Assembly: GCA_022496805.1 (NCBI GenBank)
Contig: CM040089.1
Coordinates: 46,360,372 to 46,424,371, forward strand
Source of the DNA: Pohlia nutans
Lineage: Eukaryota; Streptophyta; Bryopsida; Bryales; Mniaceae
Reading direction: 5' to 3'
Length of the DNA: 64,000 bases
Part shown: piece by piece, positions 37,241 through 48,870 of the stretch
Layout: every line of letters begins with the position of its first letter
How positions within the stretch are numbered: position 1 is the stretch's first letter
The notes under the pieces: model-generated
What the model was told of the DNA's origin: nothing
Databases searched by the model: none
Seen by the model: the letters and a program-made list of their open reading frames with translations, nothing else
Made by a program: the position numbers and the translations under genes

Positions 37241-37249
37241 ATGGCCCCG
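37241..37249. repeat. Right 9-bp target duplication of the MULE
   Basis: ATGGCCCCG, identical to 26960-26968. The following bases repeat the GTGCGGCCCC of the left flank, so the target itself contained a short tandem. Confidence 0.8.
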
Positions 37250-37548
37250 TGCGGCCCCAATATTCCATACCTGCCTGGCGGCCTCCGTCACTCTCCGGCA
37301 AAGGAGCGCGGGCGGGCGTTGTCTGCCTCTGTCTGTCTGTCTGTCTGACTTCACTTCAGTTGCGCGTCCCCGTGTCGCTCGCTCTTGGTCTCTCGCTCTC
37401 TCGCTCCCGCTGTGTGTCTGTGTGTGTATTTGTTTCTGCTGCTTGGCTGTTCGGGTGTTGTGCCTGCTCCTCCTCCTCTCCTCGTCTTCTTCCTCTCCTC
37501 CCGCACGCGAACAGGCCGGCAGGCAGGCAGGCAGCCCCGCCCTCCAGG
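37250..37548 (+). promoter_or_regulatory. Promoter and 5' UTR of the zinc-finger gene
   Basis: About 300 bp between the MULE target duplication and the ATG. Pyrimidine-rich with CTGTCTGTCTGT, TCTCGCTCTCTCGCTC and CTCCTCCTCCTC runs, typical of plant TATA-less leaders. Any upstream promoter would now lie in or beyond the MULE TIR. Confidence 0.45.
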
Positions 37549-38084
37549 ATGGAATCGTCAGTGCAGGCGCCGTTGCCGCACCCGCTGCCCAGCGACGACG
37601 ACGGCGCCAACTCCGATGACGACCCAGCCAGCTTGCCAAGCCCTCTGCCGCTTCCCGATCCTCTCCTGCACGCGTCCGTCCTCACGCAGGAGCAGCTCCT
37701 GCACCGCCGCGCCTCGCGCCTGCGCCACCTCCTCCGCATCTACCGCGCGCAGTACTGGGGCCTCCTCGAGGAAATGCGCTCCAAGTATCGCCGCTTCTAC
37801 CTCCGCCATGGCAAAAGCGGCTGGCGTCGCGACCATAGCCCCACCATCCGCGACGTCCCCACCGATCTCCCCCCCGCCGAAATGAAACAGCCCCACGCGC
37901 CTGAATCCGACACGGTCTCCCACTGTGGCGCGCAAGGTTGCCTCGCCAAGCCGCTGCTCTTGAGCAGCTACTGCTACACGCACATCCTGCAGGAGCCCCG
38001 TCAACGTCTGTACAAGCCTTGCTCCTTCATCGTCCGCAGGTCACGGTCCACCCATTTCTTACTTTCTCCACTGGCCTACTTACT

Positions 38085-38116
<32 letters not shown>

Positions 38117-38599
38117 TCCGTGTGCTCTGCATCGTAGTCTCTCTCCTCATCTGCCGCAGTCGTCTACTCATCATGATGCTGAAACCCTAGCGATGAATGT
38201 TAACGTTGCAGGGGTAGTGGGAAGAATGCCAACGTGATGTGCCAAAAGCCCGTGCTGCAAGCGGTCTCGCCTCCCCTTTGTCCCACCCATTTCCAACAAA
38301 CGGAAAAGCAGTCTGCTCGCTCGTTGCGCAAGGCAGGCATTGTGCTACCGCCGGGCTCTTTCAGCAAGTCTTCTCCCAAGCTGCATCACTTTGTTGCTGA
38401 ATATGTGCGTGTCATTCTATCGAAACGACGGGCACTTCGAATTGCCCAGGGACGAGGTGAAGCACGCAGGGAATTGGCCCAGGGTTTGGGTGCTGGCACT
38501 TCTAAACAAGGCGCTCTGCAGAGACAGATTCTCAAGACGGAGACCGAGGAGCACAACTCTCGAGCTGGTGAAGCCAGCAGCAAGCCAATTCTGGTGTGA
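37549..38599 (+). CDS. C3HC3H zinc-finger protein, INO80D/KANSL2-like
   Basis: Two exons (37549-38039 and 38212-38599) joined at CGC AG/GTCACG...GTTGCAG/G GGT, giving 292 residues. The N-terminus is acidic (SDDDGANSDDDP). Residues about 60-100 form a basic helix (RRASRLRHLLRIYRAQYW). The C-terminal half has two Cys/His clusters: C-x4-C...C-x2-H (CGAQGCLAKPLL, then YCYTH) in exon 1 and C...C...C-x2-H (YKPC, then VMC, then LCPTH) across the intron. This fits the 'potential DNA-binding domain' C3HC3H found in INO80 subunit D and KANSL2, chromatin-complex proteins of the nucleus. A basic tail follows. The upstream frame stays open to 36946, but that part is transposon TIR and leader, so I start at 37549. 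GC-rich coding sequence contrasts with its surroundings. No stops or frameshifts are visible. Confidence 0.8.
38080..38120. repeat. (TTTC)n microsatellite in the zinc-finger gene intron
   Basis: A run of about nine TTTC units lies inside the 172-bp intron, downstream of the donor. Likely length-polymorphic. Confidence 0.85.
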
Positions 38600-39829
38600 A
38601 GACTTGACTTGGTGGAGAACGTAGTTTTGTGCATGTCTGGGTATAAAAGTGGAATTCAATGACCGCAAGACCCTCAACCTGTCAGCCATGGCATGGCAAC
38701 CCCCTTGGAACATGGATCTTAGATTGCAACGCAACCAACACTTTGAATCTTAGCAGCAGGGTACTGGGATTCCGGATTCCAGAGGATGGCTTTTCCAGCG
38801 GCTCATCAGTCCCTGATGCACACTCGATCACTGAGTGGGCCACGACCCTCACCTCGGTGGACTGTCAGTCAGTCAGTCAGTGTGTCATGCTGTGTGCATC
38901 TAGCAGAGTTCCTCAGGTGCGGACTCTCCCTTGCAGTTCTTTCTTTCTTACTTGCTTGCGTGCCCGTGGGCTCTAGCGCTGGCATGAAAGTTGACAGAAC
39001 CAGTGCAGTTGTTGCCTTGCGAACTCTAGGGCTTGGAGTGAGTACTCTTTTGATGTTCACCAGCAGTCGTGTTAGATGGGGAGTGTTTATAATTGCTTGC
39101 ATGAATCCCGCAGCGAATTCTAATGAAATGAAATGAACCATTTAGTTTTATTCCTTGTTAATTGGACGGGCAGTGACCGTATTAGGTTTAGAAGAGGTTG
39201 ACATGTACTGACTGCGTTCATGCTGTAGCTCCCATTTCTCTTGTCAGTGCTGGTCCTTGCCGTCAGTATTACAGGTCAATGTAGACACGCCAATTACCGT
39301 GCACCTTTGGCATAGTATCTTGCACTTAGCTGATCATTTTATTTGCATTGAAGTGCACGGTGATAGGCAGTGTACGGTGATTAGCATGTCTACGATACTA
39401 GTACACGATTTGAGAATCAACTTGTGTCTCAGGTTGTGAGGGTTGCTATTGGGAGTGTGTCTTTCTGTATGCGAGTGTCAGGGTGCCCTTAGTTATGTCA
39501 ATCTGATATGCCAGTGTCAGGGAGTTGATCAAGGCGATACCAGAACAAGCGGCAGGAGATTGGCACAACCACAGCAGGTTTGAAGAGGCTAACAAGAGGT
39601 TTCTTCTCGCTTGGTTTGAATTCGTATCGAGCACCCTCCGTGAGGAAAACGACGCAAGGCGGACCGTTGGAGATTCCGCATATATATTCCAGATGAACAT
39701 GTTTGTTCATACGCCTCACGAACAACAACTAACGTGAGGCTCCTCGTCTGCCTAACGAACTAGATTCCTGGTCCTTGATGTCGCCTTTTATGAAAACTTT
39801 TATCTACTCTAACACACTTAACCCTTTAA
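38600..39829 (+). other. 3' UTR and downstream flank of the zinc-finger gene
   Basis: After the stop, sequence of unusually balanced composition runs to about 39145, with an AATGAAATGAAATGAA stretch that could serve polyadenylation. 39283-39391 is a 109-bp hairpin (GTAGACACGCCAATTACCGT pairs with ACGGTGATTAGCATGTCTAC), probably a small MITE. Frames of 60-116 codons here lack recognisable domains. Confidence 0.45.
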
Positions 39830-40396
39830 CCCCTAAAGGACCACAACTATGTTTTTCTCCAAACACTCCAAAGTGCCCCTTCTCATAGAAAGACAAATAG
39901 TTTTTGATCTAAAACCCTTTTGACCGATTCAACCGTAGGATATTTCAACCAACTTGAATCTGTTACAACCTACAAATTTTCAGCCGTTCAAGGTTCTTCA
40001 ATAGTAAGATTATAAGCTTCAAAGTTGGTTGCACTTTCTTTTTTGGCTTGCTGCCCGAGTTTGAAACTTTCAGAAAATGTCCAAAATGCAAAGTGTAGTC
40101 TCAGATTTGGTAAAATGAATTTGGCAGTTGTGTATATGGGGGTTTTGGCTCATTGTGTACAAAAATTCAGATGCATAGCTCATTGAATGAAAATTTTCAG
40201 GAGCTACCTGCAATTAGGTTTTTCACCTTTGCATGATTGTATCTTTTGATCTATACATCACCTACGTACAAAAATTAGCATCCCATCTTTGTTACTAAGA
40301 GTAGAATCACCATGAAAAATATCAAAAATTGAGGATCAACACTCATTCCATACTGAGCTGACCGAACTTGAAAAATCAACCTTGGTCCTTTAGGGG
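39830..40396. mobile_element. TTAA MITE, family C
   Basis: TTAA at 39826-39829 and 40397-40400. The ends are CCCCTAAAGGACCA and TGGTCCTTTAGGGG, with 13 bp of perfect inverted repeat (CCCCTAAAGGACC). It is the reverse complement of 17661-18225 by interior sequence. Confidence 0.85.
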
Positions 40397-40898
40397 TTAA
40401 TGTTTCGATTCAACAGTGATTTTGAAGATGCGTTATAAAATGTTTGAGAACAACAAAAATGGAGTTGATGTACAAAGCTAAGTTGTAAATGTCAATGTGA
40501 AGATCACATTTGTATGGTTGGATTTATCATATTTTTAATTAGCAAATTGTAATTAAAATTTCAAGATTTTCTTTTAAAATTAAATTAAAATCCCAAATTA
40601 ACCAAAAAAATTAAAAAATTGTCTTGATGAATTTGGAATAACTTGCACTAAGAAATGGTATGATTTCCATTATTTGATTCTACACATTTTGGAAAATCAT
40701 GTTCAAAGTCTCACTTTTTGAACTAAGAATGAAACTGTTCTAAACCAATTCTGATATTTAAAAATGAATTGCAATATCTTACTTTGAAGATCCATACTAT
40801 ACACATGATAGTCAACTAGCACAAGAACCAAGAGAAATTTGGATGGATGAGAATCTGCTCATTGTCTACAATTTGGACGCAGGCGTGTGAAAGGTTAA

Positions 40899-41576
40899 TC
40901 CCTAAATACCTACATTCCTCTCCAAATTTGAAAAATTGCAAAAATGCACATAAATTACAACTAAGGGATATTTTCAACTCAATGAATGAATAAATGTTGT
41001 ACATTATGAATTTTAGATTCTATCCATATGGTTGGATCTATGATTGCAACCCCTAATATTTTTTGTATAAAATCTAACATGCAAAATTGAAAATTCTTTT
41101 GTAATTCAATCTCGAATTAGATATTGGCAATTTGTGAATAAAGTTGTTGTGATGGGTTGAAATGTAATACTCTAAGTTTGACATGCAAAATTGAAAATTC
41201 TTTTTAATTCAATTTCGAATTAGATGTTGGCAATTTGTGAATAAAATTAGTTGTGATGGGTTGAAATGTAATACTCCAAGTGTACTGATTTTATGAGATT
41301 TTTTGGTTGCTTAATTTTATGAGTTGATTTTTCCAAGAGCAGTTTTGATTCATTTCCAACTAAGATGTTAAAATTTTTGGGTAGAAATTAGCAACATGCA
41401 ATGAAGCATAGTTTTTTTACAAATCATCCCCTTTCTAATTGGATTACACATGCATGAAGCTATAATGCCATAGAAATTTGTATTATTTTTTTACCTGCAA
41501 AAAGTGAAGGATGGATGAGAAAACAAATTTAAATTTTGTACATTAGGTCAAAAATGATCGGTTAAGCAATTAGAAG
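40899..41576. mobile_element. TTAA MITE, family A, with internal duplication
   Basis: TTAA at 40895-40898 and 41577-41580. The left end is TCCCTAAATACC. The interior matches 28940-29507 (TTAGATTCTATCCATATGG). A block of about 110 bp (GACATGCAAAATTGAAAATT to GGGTTGAAATGTAATACTC, 41060-41280) is duplicated in tandem, which explains the greater length. The right end is degenerate. Confidence 0.65.
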
Positions 41577-41580
41577 TTAA

Positions 41581-42601
41581 GATACTTCCAAGAGTTTCAT
41601 GTTCTATTTCATTCAATCTTCTTCTTTTGGTCACAAGATTAGTAAAAGCTCCAATACTTTGAGAAGGGTTTGAAATGGAATGTACATTTGGATTTGCAAG
41701 GTTCCATGTATTTTAATAGAATATAATTCATTTTGTTTCTCATGCGCAATTTATAGCTAGATAACTTAATTACATCAACTTCTAGCCTCAATATTTATTA
41801 TTCTATACATTCAATGGTTAAATTGTTAAAAAAAAATGAATCTTTAGAAGTTCAATGAATCTAGAAAGGTTCTATGTACTCCATTGGTGATTGAATATTG
41901 TACTACATTGGTTGGTTCGGCAATTTTCTGCCTAATAATTATTTTAGTTTTGGCTGAGAAGTTCAGCAAAGAAAATTCTTCATAGATTTCTTCAGGTTTC
42001 TTCACAATTACTTAGAATTTGTAAGAATACAATATGTGAAACTTTTGGCAATTTCAGAATTAATTTAATTTTTGCCGAAGCAGCCTATGTACATTAAATT
42101 ACTACAGTACATTAAATTACAAGAGGTCAAAGGAAAAACACAAGATGAAAGATTTAAAGTGGATAACTATATTTTATGTTAATTGTGGAACTAAACAAAA
42201 TTCCATCACTTTTTGGTCATAATGCCCACACATATCAAATTTGGGGTGAATGAATGCATTAGAGGTTGAGTTGAACAATTTCAATTCAACTAGGGTTTTG
42301 AAGGGCTCAATTGGTCCAATTTGCATTGATTTAGTGTTCTTGAGAGGCACATGTGTCAATTAGGGAGCATTATGTGTTTGGAGACACTAAAGTGAATTGA
42401 GTGAATTGGAGTTGAATTAAGTGAATTACAATAATTGGGAACCCAATTGTGTGAGTTGAGGTATTTTGGTGAACATCCATGCGATTTGGGTTGAGTACCT
42501 TCACATTTGAGTGGTGAAAGGTGTTTGTAGAGCACAAGGGTGTTGATCTAGTGTTTGGGATTCATTTGGGTGCATTGGAAGCACAAAGGTTCTAATCAAG
42601 A
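41581..42601. other. Unassigned AT-rich DNA
   Basis: No domain or repeat recognised. 42360-42480 is rich in GTGAATTGAG/GAGTTGA tracts. Confidence 0.35.
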
Positions 42602-42605
42602 TTAA

Positions 42606-43812
42606 ACCCTAAAGGACCAAGTGTCCTAACTAGGACATTTAGGGAACCAGGTAGGTTTCGGTGAACACATTTTTAATCAAATTTTGAAGGAAATTTAATA
42701 GTGGATTCCCTAATGTTCCACAAAAGTGGGGATTTTTTTTTTTTTTTTTTTTTTTTTCGAATTACGACATCGTATGTGGAAGTTATGAGTGGAAATGTGC
42801 TTTTTTTGCGAGAAAGGGCAGCGGGGCAATAGAGAAATAGTTGAATTTTGGAAGAGGCAACAAGTTGGGCGAAGTGTGGAAAATCGGGTAGCTTGTGAGG
42901 GGCAGAAGACCACCCCATTTTCTACACTCATTAAACAGTTAAAAATTAATATTTTTTAAAGTTATGTAATTTAAAATTATTATTATTTTAAACTGAAAAT
43001 TATTATTTCAATTGAAACTTATTATTTTTAATTAAAAATTCAATTTTTATATTTAAATAATTGTTATTTTTAAAATTTAAAATAAATAAAAACAAACAAA
43101 CAAATCGTCCAATGAAAGACTGCCACGTGACAATCCACCTTGAGAGTTAGTGGGGTCATGAACATTGGAATGGGTTGGGTGAGGTGGCACTTCGATTTCC
43201 TTCCTCTACCCTTTATTTCCCCCCTAACTCCCAAAATTCTTAAAAAATATGTTATGTCTTCTAAAGCTTGAAGATTTATCTTTTTTTTTCAATTTTTTTT
43301 TTTTGCCATTCTATAGAGGGTGGAATGTACTTATGTTTCACCGCTCGGATTCATATTTTAAATAACAAAAGTGAAAAATATTGCAATTCCAAAAACAAAG
43401 AGTCTTTTTTGAAATTTTAAACCTTCAACAAGTGCAAGGTGTTCTTCAACATCGTAAACATCTTGAAACGCAACGAAAATTGGTACATAACTAAGTAACA
43501 TCATGTAGAATGTGAAAGTGAAGTGCGACACGTTTTGGTGGTGGGGATACTTTGATGTAGTCTCGGTCAAACGCATTTGAAATTTTCGGGCATGTGTTTT
43601 TTTGGGGTGATTTTTTCCATCAAACGCAATTATCTTGCAATCCGTGCGGTCAAAATCAACGAAAGTTGTTGTGTATGTTTTTCAAATAGTTTAGGACAAG
43701 ATCTTCCAGTTAGAAGGTAAAAAATGACATTTTTTTGGAATATTTGCATGGGGGAGTAAAAATGGCTGCATTGGAGTGTTTTTGGAGGAAAAACGCTCCG
43801 GTCCTTCAGGGG
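42606..43812. mobile_element. Probable TTAA MITE, 1.2 kb
   Basis: TTAA at 42602-42605 and 43813-43816. The left end is ACCCTAAAGGACC and the right end is GGTCCTTCAGGGG, imperfect inverted repeats related to family C termini. The interior holds a T-run at 42728-42757 and AT-rich filler. No second full copy is in the window, so it may instead be two element ends. Confidence 0.5.
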
Positions 43813-43817
43813 TTAAT

Positions 43818-43925
43818 AATAGAAATTCATAAAAACAAAAAACAACAAAAACATACAAAAAAACAACAAAAACATACAAAAACAACAAAAACATACAAAA
43901 AACAACAAAAACATATAAAAAAAAA
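43818..43925. repeat. A-rich minisatellite
   Basis: About five units of 17-20 bp built on AAACAACAAAAACATAC. Confidence 0.8.
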
Positions 43926-43974
43926 TTCAATTTTTAAGGGCTGATTTTTGTGGGATACATACTTGAGTGAAGAT

Positions 43975-46660
43975 CATGGCATCTTTTGAGGGTGAGTGTT
44001 CCAAAGGTGTGCACAAGTTCGATGGAATCAATTTGCATTTGTAGAAATTCAAGATGGAGATGGCTGAAACGGAGTTGTGGAACATTGTAGATGGTAGTGA
44101 AGAATTCCTACACTCCACTACCGACCCTAGGGTGATACAAACAACCCAAAGGAGAGAAAATAAAGCATTTGCAATACTTGCTCTCAATCTCTCAGATTTG
44201 CAGTTCTCGCATATTCGTTTGTGGAAAAAATCAGCGGAAGCATAAGCAAAACTTTGTAACATTCATGAGGTAAAGAACTTGGCTAATATATTGTTTTTGA
44301 GGCGCAAGTTCTTCACCATCAAGACGGAAGAAGACGACACGTTGGCGCATAGTAACAAGGTAAAGGTACTTGCAAATCAGTTCAACGGCGCAGACGTGGC
44401 TATTTCCGATGGAGATATTGTCATGACGCTTCTCGAAAGTTTGCCTACTACATACGAGTATCTCATTATTGCTATGGAGACTAGGTCCAATCAAGAGCTG
44501 ACCTAATTGGCGAAACAATCAAAGAGCAAAGGCAGTGGGAGATCTAGCGACAAGGAGTGCTTTTATTGCAGCAAAAAGGAGCCATGTTGCAAAATATTGT
44601 TTCAAGCGCAAGAACAATGAGAATGAGAGTGCCAACGACACCAAAGTGAATGATAAAGGTGAATAGTATGCATTTACAACAAACCACGTGTAACAATGAA
44701 AGCTTGAGTGATTGGATTGTGGGAAGTGATGAATGGCGAGGACTTCATGTTGAATCAATTTGGAGAGTTTTTGAAAAAAGAAGGCAAAGAGGGATGCATT
44801 GGATCATGTATTGCGTTATAAAGCAAAGCTAGTCAGAAAGGGATTTTTGCAAGTACACAGAGTTGATTTAATTTTTCTAAGACGTTTGCTCCCGTGTCCA
44901 ATCACTACCATTAGATGCATCGTTGCAATTGGAACAACCATGGATGTGGGAATCCATCAAATAGATTTGAAGACATGATTCTTGAATGGGGAGTTTGAGG
45001 AAGACATCTATATGGTGGTGCACTCCCTCTTATATTTTGCATACACGTGCGATCAAGACCTATTTATCGAGGAACTATTTACCTTGCAATTTTTTTTTAT
45101 AAGGTATGGTGTTTTTCAAAATAAAAGAAAATGCTTGTATTTTAATACACCCTATTAGTAATTATAATTTATTGAAGGAATCATTTGAAAATACCCTATT
45201 TTACTTATATTGCATTTTTTTCCTTATATCCCAAGTAATCAATTCTTTTGACTATACCTCATTTTTTTTTTCTCGAAGCCCAACTGTTGTTCATTTTTTC
45301 TTACACCACATTTTGTTTCTTACACCCCATTTTTTCCCCCCGACACGTAGATAGAGAACATTAAATCCACATTGGATATGTTGGTTCAGTAACATTCAAG
45401 CCAACCAGCCTGCGAAGTCATCCCTCCAAGCTTTTTCAATAGAAAATTACCTCTTTTCATTCACTAGCAGAGACCCTATCCTAGTCCCGCTACCCCTAGT
45501 AATTGTTTCCACGCTATTTTACATGTACTGAATAGAGGCCATTATATGTGATGGTATTTTACATGTAAACATGTTTCAATATTTAAAAACTCCCTATTTT
45601 TTATCGCATGTTGTTTCTACGATTTTCGCTAGTGCTCCTCCCCCCCCATCATTACTATAAGTCAAGGCCAATATGTGATGGATGTGCTCAAGCAATTTGG
45701 ATTGGAGGATTGCAAACCGATTGGAACTCCATTTTATGTGAATTTCAAGCTTGTGAAGCTCATGGACGAGGAATATGTCTAACTTAGAGTTTCAATCCAT
45801 GGTAGAGGTGCTATACAAATAAGCAGTAGATTCATTGATGTATGAGTTGATTGGAACAAGGTCCGACCTTGCGTTTCCAATTAGTTTGGTAAGGCAAGAC
45901 ATGGCAAGACCAAGTTCAAAGCATTGGGTTGCGGTTGAAAGGATCATGCGCTACTTGAAAGTTACACATGATGTGAAGTTATGTCTCGGAGGTGATAACT
46001 TTGTATTGAGTGAATATTGCGATGCGGATTACGGGGGAGACATTAATGATCGATTGATCGCAGATATACCATGGGCTACATGTTTAAGATTCAATTGGGA
46101 ATGGTATCTTTGAATAGCAAGCGTCAGCAAACCACAACCACGTCAATGGTAGAGGCGGAGTATATCATCACAAACTTGGCAAGTCACGTTTTTGCAATGT
46201 TTTACGATGGTTGTTGAGATGAACATGGGTGATTACATTTGACATACCTTTTATATATGTTTATCGTATAAAAAACATACGAAGGACATATTACAAACAT
46301 GAAAAAACACATCATGATAAAATTTACATGTTTGTAATATGTTCTTCGTACTTTTTTTCTACAATAAACATATGTAAAACGTATGTCAATCGTAATCACC
46401 CCTGTTCATCTCGACAACATAAATATGACTTCCTAAGTTTGTGATGATGGCGACAAGCCATAGCACGAAGGAGGCCATTTGGTTGAAACAACTAATGATG
46501 GATGTGGGTTTGTTTACATGAAAGAGCAACAAACATCATGTGTGGTAATCAAGGAAGCATGTCACTTGCAAAGAACCCAACACATCATGCACGCACGAAG
46601 TACATTGATGTGCAATATCTCTTCATTTGCAAAAAAATGGAGAGGACGAGGATAGTATGC
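43975..46660 (+). pseudogene. Ty1/copia retrotransposon remnant (gag, partial RT, RNase H)
   Basis: A plant LTR-retrotransposon in pieces. 43975-44506 is gag-like, with a UBN2-type segment LPTTYEYLIIAMETR. A CCHC zinc knuckle follows at 44548-44600, broken by a one-base shift in an A-run. Protease and integrase are missing. 44830-45020 is a short reverse-transcriptase fragment with KARLVRKGF, a TTIRCIVAIG block and FLNGEFEEDIYM, containing several stops. 45640-46140 is the RT tail and RNase H (RSDLAFPISLV, then YCDADYGGD). 46440-46650 is the distal RNase H (EAIWLKQLM, then HARTKYIDVQY). A hairpin MITE (46210-46418) lies inside. No LTRs or primer-binding site were found, so the element is badly truncated. 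45020-45640 is unassigned. Confidence 0.8.
46210..46418. mobile_element. 209-bp foldback MITE inside the copia remnant
   Basis: GTTGTTGAGATGAACATGGG at the left pairs with CCCTGTTCATCTCGACAAC at the right. Pairing continues through ATATGTTTAT, ACATATTACAAACATG and the centre, so almost the entire element is one hairpin. It separates two RNase H motif blocks of the retrotransposon. A target duplication is not obvious. Confidence 0.75.
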
Positions 46661-47214
46661 GTGCGAGGAGCGGCAAGCGGGGAGCGGAGAAATGTGGGGT
46701 TTAGAGCAGAAATTTTAGGTCAACCATGGTCAACAATACTATAATTAGTAAATATTCAAATATTCATATATTTTTAGTAAATTTTTTATCCTATAACCGT
46801 GGAATATTTAGTACCTATAACTGTGGAATTGGGTCATTGGAAAATGTTCAAGGCACATGAAAGGCAAACTCAATATACCTATAACCGTGAATCAAAGACC
46901 TGAAACCATTTCAAACAAGATGAAATCATTATTTGGCCATTGTTATACACCATTCAAGCACGTAGAAATAGATTCCTACATCGATTTTTGTGAAATGAGT
47001 GCTAGGCTGTTGATATAGACCATTTACGGTTTAGGGTGGAAAATAGAACAATTTCCATAGATTAGGGTTAAGTATAGAACCTGAATTTAAAAACTGCACT
47101 AGTGGCCCTTTTAGTCTCACTACTATTTCATTGACATGAAGAGTATGCAATTGCCAACAATGGAACTAGGAATAGTGAACTATCCTAAGATGTTGGGTGA
47201 GTCAACAATCCACT
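46661..47214. other. Unassigned DNA
   Basis: Contains three spaced copies of a short CCTATAACCGTG motif (46793, 46816, 46879). No gene recognised. Confidence 0.4.
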
Positions 47215-48870
47215 CTAAAAAACTAGCTTAACTTCATTGAAGCTAAGAGCAGGTGCATGTATGAAGGCATCGACCTCAACATCAAATCCACATATGACGG
47301 TGAAGATAAAATACAAATGCTTGCAATAAGCCCACTGACTACGGCCTCCCTTTGCTTTGGTCAACATCTCCTTGAAATAAGGGCAAGAGCAGTTTGGGAA
47401 TTGCAAAATTGTGAGATGGTACTACTGAATCGTCGGATGTGTGCCGAAATCCAATGTGACGATGCATCCAAAGGTGGAGACTGGAACCATGTTCACTTTC
47501 ACTTACCAACTGCATGAAGCCTCCCCACTAGTAGTATCGGAAGTGCCAGAAGGCAAGCCAGAGGTCAAGACGTCGCAATCCATCTTCAGTTATAGCTCCG
47601 GATGACAACCACCAGACTCGAATAGCGAGATACCGAGTATGAGCATTCGATTGCGGTGAGGCCTTCTTGTATTGCTTGCATAGGAGGCGATGTTGGTCCT
47701 GGAGGTCAGTTCGAATGTCAGCCTTGGTGTGCTTCTCCAGGGACTGCACCCAATGGAATAGACAAGTTCGTTCCTTATTCGGCATTGGAATTGATGCATC
47801 TCCACTTCTATATATGATGCGTATAGCATTCCAGTTTGCTTATGCACTGTCGGCCATGAAGCCTTTGAAATTTGGATTCTCAACTCCTTGGCGACCGACG
47901 ATGGCGTTGAGATTCTTTCAGACGACCATTTGGGCAGCGACGTCCTCAGACTGCATATTGCAAAGCGCGATGGTCATGACACGACAATAAGTGGGGTTGT
48001 AGACGTGGCAGCCCATGGTGGTCCACTGTTTGACCCTTTTAACATGGTCAAACATAAGCCATGCGTTTTGGAGGTCTCGACTAGGCTGCATGCGCTTGAC
48101 GAGGTCGACTTTGCTACCCGCCCAACTTCAGACATTTTAAACACAAAGACTTTATCTGACTCCGATCCTTGATTGGACAACTTGTTCTCTTGGACAAAGG
48201 ACCACTTACTCGAGCCGCAAAGCTTGGTGATGCTATCCACAACTCCAAATCTGCGGAAGTATTTGAAGCCGGTCACTTTATTGCGAATACAAGGCAAAGT
48301 GAGCTCCTTACATCTATTGAAGAGTGAAAAGAGCTAATTGAGTTCTAGTGTCTTTGATTGCACACCTTCAGCAACAACGAGTATGTCCCTGACCATCTCC
48401 TTTGTAGCCTCCAAAACAATGGCAGAGTTGGTTGCAGTAGGAGTTCGCTGCACTTGCTCCTCGACTACGCTCTTGCCTCTTGCAGTATCGTCACGATAAG
48501 CACCGATCTTGACGGGGTAGTTGTGATTGCCAAAATGAACATAAGCTATGTTCATGTTGTCTTTAGCTAGAACATAATAGATTTTGGCATTGCAGGTTGC
48601 AAGACACGAAGGAGGAACCTTACAACATTTGCAAACCAAAGTGGATCCTTTAGGAGAATTAGATCCTACGTCAAAATCAAAAGAGGAGACTCTATCCCAC
48701 TCAGTTTTATTAACAGCGGCCGTCCGATGCACGCAGGTTAGAAAATCACATTCGACATTCTCACATTGTAGATGACCACAACAAGACAAGGTACGGAAGA
48801 TCAAACCTAAATTGTTCACAATGTTTGACGTGTGGGTGCAAGTCCAAGCCTACCCATCATAGTGTTTGTC
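47215..48870 (-). pseudogene. Second MULE-type transposase pseudogene (Cys-rich N-terminus, DDE core, SWIM finger)
   Basis: On the minus strand from about 48870. The N-terminal segment has HLQCENVECDFLTC and later CKCCKVPPSC, followed by AYVHFGNHNYPVKIG, a Cys/His module of the FLYWCH/GCM kind. The core, reading through two stops, has AWLMFDHVKRVKQWTTMGCH, then a second-Asp block GFMADSA, then the C-x2-H motif CLFHWVQSLEKHTK and AIRVWWLSSGAITEDG. The SWIM finger C-S-C...C-K-H lies at 47300-47406. In-frame TGA near 47917 and TAA near 47846, plus frame changes, show decay. It differs clearly from the transposase at 30515-34592, so two MULE lineages are present. No TIRs or target duplications were located. 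Confidence 0.75.

Noticed and set aside
36946..37548. N-terminal extension of the zinc-finger protein by about 200 residues
   Set aside because: The upstream open frame lies in the MULE TIR and the pyrimidine-rich leader; a good ATG follows at 37549 with an acidic N-terminus.
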